From NCBI GenBank assembly GCA_034440635.1, contig JAOTON010001136.1, positions 1,426,501-1,490,500 on the forward strand: a DNA stretch of 64,000 nucleotides, read 5' to 3'. A program made the position numbers and the translations under genes. This DNA comes from Lepas anatifera. Taxonomy: Eukaryota > Arthropoda > Thecostraca > Lepadidae. The number at the start of each line of letters is the position of its first letter. Positions within the stretch are counted from its first letter, which is position 1. The notes beneath the pieces were generated by a model that saw nothing but the letters and a program-made list of their open reading frames with translations, did not search any database and was not told where the DNA came from. Shown one piece after another: positions 55,115 to 64,000 of this stretch.

Positions 55115-58100
55115 TCGTTGAAGACTTCACAATATGTGTGACAGTGTCTACTACAGCAGCTGCGCAGAGGCGGCTGCAGCCTGGCCTTGACATATTGCAG
55201 CAATGGATCACACGCAATGGACTGAAATTTTCAAGTTCAAAGACATAGTGCATGCACTTTTATAATAGACATTGAGACTGAATACCCGATTTTGTAAATT
55301 CGCGGAAATCCGAGCGACGTTGTAGCAGAAACCAGATTTATCAGGCTCACACTCGATAAGCTTTCATATGTGCCACACCTGAAGGATTTCCGCAAAAACA
55401 TGTTTCGATACGCTGAAAATACTGAAGGTGTTGACGAGGATGAGATACCGTGCAGATAGAGAAGTTTCTCATGCTATACACGTTATACGCTTATCGCCTA
55501 TATATACGTTATGCGCACGTTATACGCTCATTGTTATACGCTACGTTATAAGCTTCTTATGCTGTATAGATCACTTATTCGTCCGAAGATCGAGTACGGC
55601 TGTGTCAGAGCCGCATGACGAAATCCATGGAGCGAAGCGGATTGAGATTTCTCAAGAGGCTCTATTCTGGCCGTTTGGCGGTTCTGACAGTTGATACCAG
55701 GGCTCTGCAATTGTGTAGGGTGATTGCCCTTTTACGCTAGACGCCCAAACTAAGACCCCGAATTTAAATTCAAAATAGTTTTTGAGAAATTTTGTAACAA
55801 ATGTTTTCAATTTTGCATTTTTATCATTTCTTTTTCTTAAGCGACGAACTTGAAATTTGCCTCCTTTTGAATAAGCAACAAGGCCACCTAAGAAAAAAAG
55901 TTCGAACTGGTCCGACAATATTTATTACGCCAAAACGCAGTATTTCTAGTACAAGCAAAAAATGAAATTTGACAGCCGACTTGTAAGCTCGAAATGTCAG
56001 AAGGCACGCTTCAGTTAGTTTAAAGACAGCCACGTGGAGGCAGCTACGTCAATTTTCTTGTGCTTAGGCATAGTTTCCAGTGGAAAACGTAAAATTCTGA
56101 CCTAGTTTTTGCCATTTTACCGGAGGACTACATTTTTGCTCATTTCATTTAAATCTTAATCTCTCGCGATCTAATGCGCCGATTTGACTTTTCATTTCAA
56201 ATAATGAAAGAACATTGTTTCCGCTTGATAATATTCGGAGATGGATATCGTGATAATAAAATTCATTGTCTTATATGTATAAATATAATTTTAGTAGAAA
56301 ACCTTTTATTTGCAGCTTTTCGGTTCAGAGCACATGTCATTCACAAGCTCAGAATTGACATGGCTGAATAGGAAAATTAATAGCAGTCATTCAATTCATT
56401 TACACTACCCACTTATCTCCAACGGCTTTCGAGTAATTCGTCCGAAAGGGTATTTCAAGGAGCTAAATTTCTCGGAACATGTTTGCTTCTCACCATGGTT
56501 TCAAGTCCTCAAAATGAATGGAAGTGGATGCAATTTGGCATAAAGCTAGCTTAGGGTCCTGGGTCGCCGATACAAGTGATTCTAGGCGAATCTAATATTT
56601 GGTTCGTCTTCTAGAAGCAGCTTTATACCATGCCTTTTCTGTACGAACACAACACCCGGCGCCACGATCACAGCATCGTTTTGATTGCGTGATACCGGCC
56701 AGTGACCTCCTGACGGGTCACAAGTGTAGGGTTAGTGGGAGTCGGTACAGTGTGGCGCAGTGGTCTAGTGGTTAGAGGTCCTGTCTCGTGATGAGGGGGT
56801 GCGCGGGTCGAATCCGGGGTTGACTGCGGGATATTTACTATTTATTTCAAAGAAAAGAATGATGGCACTGACCTACAGGTTTATGAAGAGATACATTGAG
56901 AATGAAATATGGTTGATTTCAGCACATTGTCATGCGGCTCTCCTGCGCCGGTGGGGGGTTATCCCAGGTCGCAGACCGGGCTTGCGTAGGAGGCCACTCC
57001 TTAGTCCGCGAAAAAGATTATCGATATGTCCGTCATCTCGCTATCAGAATAGTAACAGGAGCGTTCCAAGCTTCACCCATAATAAGCATGCTAAAGGAAA
57101 TTAGTGAAATACCGCTGCAAATGCGCAGTAAGATACTCGCTTTGCATTAAGCTATTAAAAGGAATGTGGCACCTTTAGAACGTGATTTTAACTGAGATAG
57201 CCAAGTTGTAAAGCAAATCGGAAAACCAGGTGCTCTATATATCATTTGTCTTGGAACTCGATTTTTCCGTAGAAAAAACTAAAACCTACCCGAAATGTAC
57301 CTCTCATGTACCTCTCGCCAGGCGCCCATTGTTGTGAGCTGCTGGTGTGACGACATATGCTGACATCACGATAAGCATCAGCCAATCGAAGCCCTTGAAG
57401 TGTTTCGAGTATGGTAGTGGTTGCCAGATCATGACATCATCCAGAGGCAGATATTTATTCATTTTTCTGGAGGAGTATTTTAAAAATAAAAGCATTGAGC
57501 TTGTTGTACATTTTTCAGAGAAATCATGAGTGGTTTCATTATTTTCGGCTAAAAGTACGCCTAATTACACAAAATTCCAGGATTTTACCAAGGTGCCACG
57601 TTCCCTTTAAAATAAGTCACCAACACGCCCCACATACCAAACATTTTTTTTGGCGACGCCTACCTCAGTCAGATAGACAGTGGCTCGCGTTTTGCAACCC
57701 GTCACCAGGGAGTGAGAGTCTGTGCCTGGCTGGCACAGGCTGGTATCGACAGCAATCTCGTCGAACCACATGAAGCAGCTGTTATTGAACCATAGCTCAT
57801 CTCGACAGTTAACACGAACACAACCTACGCCAACAAAGCAAAAATTTGCCTCCTGAACCGACGCGCCAATATTTTATGAACTTGCTTGCGGAGCCGTTCG
57901 AAAACCATGTCTGTTTCTATATAGACGGTTGCAAAAGAAAGTGACAATGGCACAGGGCGTGCATTTGTTGGTGACGATGTAGAGAAGTTTTCTAGTTTAC
58001 CTTACGAAGGATCCATTTTTACTTCAGAGCTGTACTCCTTTTTTGCTGTTTGGACCAGGTGTCTAAGCTGATGGTGAGGAAGTTTGCGATTTTTACCGAT

Positions 58101-58160
58101 TCGCTGTCTTATCTGCAGACATTGAAGCCATTTTATTTCTATAATGCGTCGTCACCTTGG
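55115..58160 (+). mobile_element. Heavily decayed plus-strand non-LTR retrotransposon with RNase H
   Basis: Scattered frames follow LINE order. FVEDFTICVTVST with LDILQQWITRNGLKFSSSKT (55115-55240) is the reverse transcriptase active-site region, with FVED in place of F/YxDD. LTLDKLSYVPHLKDFRK (55345-55400) and LYRSLIRPKIEYGC (55562-55605) follow. IRIVTGAFQASPIISML and EIPLQMRSKILALH (57045-57147) are the connector. YIDGCKRK, FTSELYSFFAVW and KFAIFTDSLSYLQ (57915-58125) are the RNase H motifs. Frames change many times, and about 1.2 kb of unrelated AT-rich sequence and a SINE head interrupt it. Confidence 0.6.
56745..56830 (+). mobile_element. tRNA-like SINE head
   Basis: TGGCGCAGTGGTCTAGTGG (box A region) and GGGTCGAATCC (a good box B) are spaced about 45 bp apart, as in tRNA genes. 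The arms do not form a clean cloverleaf, and the anticodon stem is poor. I therefore read it as a SINE head rather than a functional tRNA. No body shared with the other SINEs was found. Confidence 0.5.
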
Positions 58161-58199
58161 CAGGCCATGCTGAAGATGACTGGATCTTCTGTGTGCACT

Positions 58200-59640
58200 G
58201 ATTAGTCCAGTAGGAAGACACAGGCAGTTTTGATGGCTACCATCTCAGCCTGAAAACTCGAGCAGAGCGAGCCTGCTGGTCGCCTGAGCTCATGCTGGGC
58301 TCTGTCTGGTGACTCGATGAAGACCCAGCTCCCCCGCTCGTGACCCCTCCGTGCACTGACCCGTCGGTCCACACCCATGTGGCACATTGAGTCAGGGAAG
58401 CGAGGTGGGGGAGAGCTACTCGCTTCTTCCGGACAGGTAGCGCTCCTGATGTCAGTGGGCCCACGTCTAGTTGAAATGTGACTCACTCTCCTGATACCCA
58501 CAGTGGAAGACGTCGAGGAAGGAAAGACTCGATGGGGAGGGAGATGCCTGCTTGATCCCACATGTCTTTGCCCACCTGCCGCCACCCAGTCACCGAGGAG
58601 AGTCGAGAGGGCGCTGTCGCCTCCGCACGTCTTCACAGAGGGTCTTCAGGCGGCAGGGTATGGAATTTCACCAGCAGTCGGGTCGCGAGTACCCTCCTTC
58701 TGGCCGCTACGCGGGGAGTCTTAACTCGGCTGGGAGTGGAGTGGGTGCATCCTGTGATGATACGCACCGACGCTCTCATTTTGCGTTCCAGCAGCTCGAC
58801 ATGAAATGGCGGTGTGGCGTGGAGCCATGCTGCGGCCGCTTACTCCATCGCTCCTCTCACGTAGCCAGTAGCGACGGTTCGGAGGTGCTGTTCGTGCAGC
58901 CCCCAGTTGCAGCCGGACAGTTGACGTAGGTGGGAGATGCGGGGGTGGACCTTCTCCCACAGTCTCTTACAGTGTGGACCGAAATGGAGGAGCCGATCGA
59001 TGGTGACGTCAAGTAGCTGTAGAGTGTCTCCAGCAGTGACAGACTTCCCGTCGACCTTAAAATTGAAGGGATCGGCGTCTCTGGCCCACTGGGACATCAC
59101 CAGTACTTGGATCTTGGCTCCTGATACCACCATTTTGTGCTGTCGGGTCCACTTCATGAGGGTGCCAGCAGCAGCTTTATTGCGCCCGGTCCTTGGCGAC
59201 TTGGATGTTGTTGCCCGTGCAGAGAGCCGCCGTATCATCGGCGTACATGTAGGGGAGCATCCGGGAACCGCGCAGAGTGCGTCTACCAGCCGAGCCCCCC
59301 ATACAAAATAAAACTGGCGATAAGAGACTTCCTTACGGCAGGCCAGTTCGGAAAATGCGCTCACTGAAAAGCACACCATTTAGTTCCACCTGGACTCTTC
59401 GGTCCCGGAGTCACTGCCAAATCCAGGCCACCGTGCAATTTGACAGCCCCATCTACAGCAGGCGAACGCGTAGCAGGTGGTGGTCCACTACGTCGTACGC
59501 GTGTGCGAAATCAAACGCGACGAGGACGTATTTCTGCGCGGTCTGTCCATCGGGAGGGCGGCTGTGTCTCGATTTGGGCATGCACAGTGCACGCTCACCT
59601 CTTCTCTTAAGTGAGTCCTGAACTTGACCTGAAGGCGATG
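58200..59640 (-). pseudogene. Non-LTR retrotransposon RT-RNase H relic, minus strand
   Basis: Reading the minus strand from 59640 down, motif A is VAFDFAHAYDVVDHHLL (59530-59480). Motif B is GLP-stop-GSLLSPVLF (about 59345-59310), where a TAA at 59333-59335 replaces the expected glutamine codon. Motif C is YADDTAALCTG (59245-59215), with the catalytic aspartates intact. The thumb region has VTIDRLLHFGPHCKRLWEKVHPR (about 59000-58930). An RNase H-like part follows, with WTDGSV (about 58373) and FQAEMVAIKTA (58260-58220). The order resembles RNase H-bearing non-LTR clades. It converges tail-to-tail on the plus-strand relic ending at 58160. Confidence 0.72.
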
Positions 59641-60023
59641 GTTGATGGTATAAGTGGATGGACAGTGATAAAATATACTCGTTTTATCAATCTGAATGGT
59701 CTTTTCACTTCGATCTGAACACTGCACATGATCATTAAACGCGCAAATCATAGCCAATAAACGAAAAAAATTACCAATTCATCAAGAGAGTACTTGGACA
59801 CGTTGAAGCTGTTTTCTTTTATTCTAGTAGGTCCCATTTATGTCACAAATCACACATGCCTATTCCTGCCATGATCTATTTCAGCATTCAATCACATGGC
59901 TACCAAAATTATCTTAACCGAAAACTGAATACCATAGGCGCCCTTTGGGTGAAAATTTGATGGTAAAGTGCCCACTTTGAGGCTCCGCGTTTCCCCCCAC
60001 CTTACTAAAATTCTAGATCCGCC

Positions 60024-60300
60024 CATACGCGGATCCAGGGGGCAAAGGGGAGGGGCAGATGCAGCCCCCGATCGATCCTTGGCGCCCCCTGAAATGGTCA
60101 TGGCGCCCCCTGAAAGGTCGATGGCACTCGCCTGAAGTGGCGCTTCCCACTCTACCCCAGAATGCGAAAATCGGTGCTCACCGATAGGATTTTACGCCCA
60201 CCTGGTGGGTTTTTCCGGTCAAAAGTGGCGCCCCCTGCTCCGGATGGCGCCCCCCGGGAAGGTGCTCCCCCTCCGATTGGCAATCCTGGATCTGCCTATG
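60024..60300. mobile_element. hAT-like MITE, GGATCCGCC family, copy 3
   Basis: The 277-bp element begins CATACGCGGATCCAGG and ends CCTGGATCTGCCTATG. Flanks GATCCGCC (60016-60023) and GATCCGTC (60301-60308) match at seven of eight bases. The left flank TTCTAGATCCGCC is itself the end of an older family member (about 59934-60023), so this copy appears nested in a relative. The interior repeats CGCCCCCTGAAA twice. Confidence 0.8.
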
Positions 60301-60654
60301 GATCCGTCACTGTTCAAGAGCAAACAATTCACAGAAAAGGCAGGAAGATATCAAATGTTAGCGGGGAGTGGTGCGGCCAAGATAATTGATGATGCTAACA
60401 AATTGTTTAGTTATGTGGATAAAATAATTGGGTCGCCACACGGGATTGGAAGGGGACTCCTGCCTTCTTATGAGATGGGCAGTGTGCTAAAAATATATCG
60501 TCAAGTCAATATCAAATTATCAACATTTAGTTTTATACAGTGCACTGTTCACTGCAGTGATACAAAAGTGCTCTGTCCTTTTTCTGTGGGTTTATGACAC
60601 CCGGTAGGGTTCGTTTTAGCCTCAAATATGGCTTTTGTGGTATTTATTTGGCCA

Positions 60655-60870
60655 TTTGGCCGCCCCGGTTGCTCGGTTGGTAGAGCGTCGGGCTCCGGCC
60701 CGCTGCTGAGAAGCATGCAGTGGCAGTGCATGTCCAGGCTTGAGATCGGTTCCCCTGAGACGCTCCGGCGCTCAATCGTTTGTCCGACGTAGGTCGGCTG
60801 GCAACTGACTGATGAGAGGGTGACCTGATCGAGGCGGCCATCCCTGTGCTTTGTAGGAGGTTAAACTTTG
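60655..60870 (+). mobile_element. tRNA-derived SINE-like element
   Basis: GGTTGCTCGGTTGGTAGAGC (60668-60687) is an excellent box A, and GAGATCGGTTCCC (60742-60754) a degraded box B. The body that follows (CGTAGGTCGGCTGGCAACTG) is not shared with the other SINEs here. The extra distance between boxes argues against a functional tRNA gene. Confidence 0.55.
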
Positions 60871-61289
60871 GCTTCTAAATCAACCCTTCATTGTGGGCGT
60901 TACTCGTTCGGGTGGTGGGGTCGGGGTCTCCGTGACAAGTCCCTTGAGGACTTTAATGAAACTCAGACTCCAACAGCCGTACTGGGAAGAACTTGGACGA
61001 AATTTATAAAAAACAAGATTTTTTAGTGCAAATACAATTTGAACCTTTTGGCCTTTTCGCAAACCCGGTTTGGCCTTTTCCGTTGAAAAAAACCCGCAGT
61101 CCTGGGCAGCATCTCTAATCTTTAGAATATGGAATAACAAAAATTAGGAAACATTTTTTAACACTAGCACGTCTAAATTTTATTAACGCCCCCTCCAAAT
61201 GGGGGTTTGATCCCCCGAAGACATTATAATGGCCAGCACAAGAAAATCTCCACCGCCCCGCCTCCACTGAGTTTTCCTTAAAAAATGTT

Positions 61290-62170
61290 CTGCTGTCCTT
61301 TCCAGGGGGCGCCTTTCCTATCCATGGGTGCTTATTCTTTCCAGAGGGGGCGCCTTTGCTCTCGGGGAGGGCGCCTTTTGCTATCCAGGGATGCCTGTGC
61401 TAACCAGGGGGTGCATATGATATCAAGGGGCGCCGTTGATCTTCTTCGGAGGCGTCTCTGCTGTCCAGGAGGCGCCTGCGCTATCCAGGGGCACCTATGC
61501 TATCCAGAGACCCGGATCCTTTACTCAGGGGGCGGGGGCCGCCTTTTGCTGTCCAGGGGTGCCTGTGCTAACCAGGGGCGCATATGCTATCCCGGGGTGC
61601 CGTTGCTCTTCTTTAGGGGCGTCTCTGCCGTCCAGGGGTGCCTATGCTATCCAGAGGGTGTGTTCTGTCCATGGGGCGCTTTTGGTATCAAAGGGCGTAT
61701 TTGCTGTTTTTGGGGCGCCTATCCTATTCAGAGGGCGCCCCTGCTGTCCAGGGAGCGCGATTGCTATTAAAGGGAGCTTATGATATCCAGAGGGGTGCCT
61801 TTGCTCTATGGGGGAGGGGGCGCCTCTTAGTGTACAGGAGTGCCTGTGCTAACCAGAGGGCGCCTATGCTATTCAGGGGCGTCGTTACTCCTCAATTGGG
61901 GGGTGCCTTTTTCTGTCCAGGGGCGCCTCTGCTGTCTAGAGGTCGCCTTTGCTATCCAGAGGGGCGCTTTTACTCAAGGGGGTGGGCACCTTTTGCTGTC
62001 CAGGGTGCAGCTTTGATGTCAGGGGCGCCATTCATATTTGAAAGTGTATTTTATTTTACACATACGCTTTTCAAGGGCGCCTATGCTATCCAGAGGGGCG
62101 CCTTTACTCAAGGGGGGCGCCTTTTGCTTTCCAGGGCGCAGTTGCTTTCCAGGGCTACCCCTTCAGACAG
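61290..62170. repeat. GGGGCGCC-rich degenerate minisatellite, part 1
   Basis: More than thirty irregular units of about 20-28 bp have the approximate form GGGGCGCCTATGCTATCCAG, alternating CTATCCAG, CTGTCCAG, CTAACCAG and TTTACTCAA middles. The GGCGCC palindrome recurs in most units. Long plus frames across it are repeat artefacts. Confidence 0.88.
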
Positions 62171-62389
62171 GCGATGTGTCTGATTTTCTCTTGACCGGCC
62201 GGGGGCGCCGGCAAAATCCGGGGGTGCCACCCAAATCCGTGAGGGCCTCCTCGTACGAGGTCAAAACCAGGTGTGCAAAAATATACTATTGTACACCATC
62301 ATTTTTTTCAAGGTGTGCAACTGCACACCCTGTCCTGCGGAATCCGCCGTCCCTGCCGCCGTTGTTCTCGGGATGGGGGGGGTTTCTCT

Positions 62390-62890
62390 CTTATCTCTCC
62401 AGGGGGCGCCTTTTTTATCAAAGGGCGCCTATGTTGTCCAGGGGGCGCCTTTTCTCTGCGGAGGGCGCCTTTTGCTGTCAAGGGGTGCCTGTGCTAACCA
62501 GGGGGCGCATGTGATATCTAGGGGCGCCGTTTCTCTTCTTCGGAGGCGCCTCAGCTGTCCAGGAGGCGCCTACGCTTTTCAAGGGCGCCTATGCTATCCA
62601 GAGGGGCGCCTTTACTCAAGGGGGGGCGCCTTTTGCTTTCCAGGGCGCAGTTTTGATGTCAAGGTGCGTCATTCATGTATGAAAATGTCTTTTTCACAGA
62701 GGATCCTACCTCTTCAGGTAGGCGGTAATTAGGCTTGATTTTCTCTGACCGGCCGGGGGCGCCGGCTGAGGCCTGGGGGGGGCGCCTCCCTGGACAAAGC
62801 CAAAACAAGTGGTGCAAAAAGATACTTTTGCACCACTTGAAAAAAATCGAGTAGTGCAACTGCACCACTTGCACCCTGGAATCCGCCGTC
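62390..62890. repeat. GGGGCGCC minisatellite, part 2, with duplicated GGAATCCGCC terminus
   Basis: The same units resume after an interval. The block from TATGCTATCCAGAGGGGCG through GACCGGCCGGGGGCGCCGG to GGAATCCGCCGTCCCTG (62586-62896) is a diverged copy of 62079-62355, so a unit of roughly 500 bp was duplicated. The GGAATCCGCCGTCCCTG end resembles a hAT-type terminus; no matching left end was found. GTGGTGCAAAA and TTTTGCACCAC form a perfect hairpin near 62811-62840. Confidence 0.7.
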
Positions 62891-63065
62891 CCTGAAATGA
62901 CGTGAACTAAGGTTCAAGGTCACCATCTGACTTAGCATAGTAAGTATGCATATCTATCGACTCACATTAATAATCCAAGTATATCGGTATCAAAATAAAA
63001 GCTGTTTCATCATTTCCTGCCAAGATATTTACCCAAGCCTGAGAACCTTCTGAAGTAGTCCTAGA

Positions 63066-63309
63066 CACTGGCAGTGACGACGGAACGTCCGAATTTAGGG
63101 GGGCACCATGGACTTGTCAACTCGTTTTATTTCCAGTCAACGCCATAGTAGGTATTAGTGTTAAAACTCCTGATTTAAGGGAGGAGGCACGATGCCCCGT
63201 GACCCCTAAATCAGAACTTTTAACACTAACCCTACAGTGTTGACTGGAAATCAAATCGGTTTGAAAACCCATGGTGCCCCCCTTAAATTCGGACTTTCCA
63301 CCGTCATTG
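63066..63309. mobile_element. Foldback hAT-like MITE, CCGCCGTCACTG family, copy 2
   Basis: Almost the whole 244 bp forms two inverted arms. AGTGACGACGGAA, GTCCGAATTTA, GGGGGGCACCATGG, TTTCCAGTCAAC and TTAGTGTTAAAA in the left arm are each mirrored in the right. Flanks GTCCTAGA and CTCCTAAA match at six of eight bases. The left arm has an extra CACTGG before CAGTGACG. It is related to the elements at 28665 and 63572. Confidence 0.75.
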
Positions 63310-63441
63310 CTCCTAAATGATATTCTACAATCCAACGGTCATAGGTCGAAACTTGCCACATGAACCTGGAAGGGGCTTAGGATACTACTATTTGGATAAT
63401 ATAGAAGGTGTTCTAGGCTGCATCCACATAAATGGATTAAT

Positions 63442-63504
63442 ATAAATAAATAAATTCGCCAATTGATAAATTAATAAATAAATTCGCCATAAATAAATTC
63501 GCCC
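63442..63504. repeat. ATAAATAAATTCGCC short tandem repeat
   Basis: Three imperfect copies of ATAAATAAATTCGCC lie in an A/T-rich stretch between two MITEs. Confidence 0.8.
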
Positions 63505-63571
63505 AATTCTCGTTTTCGCCATGCATTTTCAATGGAGAGATCGTGCTCCGTACCTGAAGCTAAGCCATCGA

Positions 63572-63748
63572 CACTGGCGGCGAAACAGGGGGGGGACACC
63601 GGGATACGGTGCTTCCCCTAAATAAAGAAATTCTAACACCAACCCTTGGTGTTGACTGGAAAGAAATGGGTTGTTAAATCCATGGCCTTCCCCGGAAGGG
63701 GGAGGGGCATGGCGACCCCCATTAAATTCGGATGTTCCGCCGTCACTG
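63572..63748. mobile_element. hAT-like MITE, CCGCCGTCACTG family, copy 3
   Basis: The 177-bp element begins CACTGGCGGCGAAACA and ends TGTTCCGCCGTCACTG. It is flanked by a perfect 8-bp duplication, GCCATCGA (63564-63571 and 63749-63756). The interior shares AAGAAATTCTAACACC-like and GACTGGAAAGAAATGGG sequence with copies at 28665 and 63066. It is non-coding. Confidence 0.88.
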
Positions 63749-64000
63749 GCCATCGATATGAAGGATACCGGAATATATTTTGTAGTAGGTACTTGGTGCG
63801 CCCATTATGTGAGTTTCGATGAGATAGATTCTCCCCATTTTTACTTGTGCTAACTTAAACTTGTATGAAGGTGAGGTCACTTGACCTGTACCTGAGCTGG
63901 GATGACTAAACTTTAAAACTTTGGAAGAAGTTGCAGGACTGATGGGGGATGAGGTGTGTTGAGCACGGCGGTGCTTCGCGTCGCCGTTTTTTTTTGGTGC

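Noticed and set aside
56745..60760. tRNA genes at 56.75 and 60.67 kb
   Set aside because: Box A/B motifs are present, but no clean cloverleaf or anticodon stem can be drawn, and spacing at 60.67 kb is too long; SINE heads are more likely.
61285..62732. Several overlapping plus-strand open frames of 115-181 codons
   Set aside because: They read through the GGGGCGCC degenerate minisatellite and translate into repeated glycine/serine-rich peptide; this is a composition artefact.

Overview
This is a stretch of eukaryotic, almost certainly metazoan, nuclear DNA. It has no operons and no bacterial start signals. Its short GC-rich exons are flanked by canonical GT/AG sites, its introns are very long, and it is dense with hAT-like MITEs, non-LTR, Penelope-like and SINE relics. 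The style of the non-LTR reverse transcriptases suggests a crustacean, perhaps a barnacle. That is inference from memory of the families, not a search result.

The window is dominated by one plus-strand gene of about 50 kb. I reconstructed seven coding exons (3236-6044, 16440-16533, 40764-40937, 45866-45975, 47682-47825, 51127-51403, 51859-52508). All six junctions are GT-AG and agree in phase, and the sum is 1,418 codons plus a stop once one extra base near 3695 is discounted. The product has a long disordered N-terminal half, a proline-rich SH3-type region, a YANLG phosphotyrosine-type motif, and a C-terminal kinase-like fold without catalytic motifs. This matches the PEAK1/PRAG1/PEAK3 (NKF3) pseudokinase scaffold family. 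The first coding exon has a single-base frame break.

Layout: 1-2.6 kb is upstream DNA with one MITE; 2.6-3.2 kb is a CpG-rich 5' region; 3.2-6.0 kb is exon 1. Intron 1 (10.4 kb) holds a decayed CR1/L2-like LINE on the minus strand and hAT-like elements. Intron 2 (24 kb) holds nested DNA transposons, a segmental duplication with a templated filler, a Penelope-like GIY-YIG relic, a hAT transposase relic, SINEs and two CpG-rich islands. Intron 3 holds a TTAA-flanked piggyBac-like MITE in an AGGTCA-rich tract. Introns 5 and 6 contain three different minisatellites, one grown out of the exon 5 splice donor itself. From 54 to 64 kb there is only repeat DNA: two convergent non-LTR relics, SINE heads, MITEs and a GGCGCC-rich minisatellite.

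The hAT-like elements are supported by 8-bp target-site duplications read directly from the sequence. I saw no rRNA, no convincing functional tRNA, no CRISPR and no intact transposase or reverse transcriptase gene.
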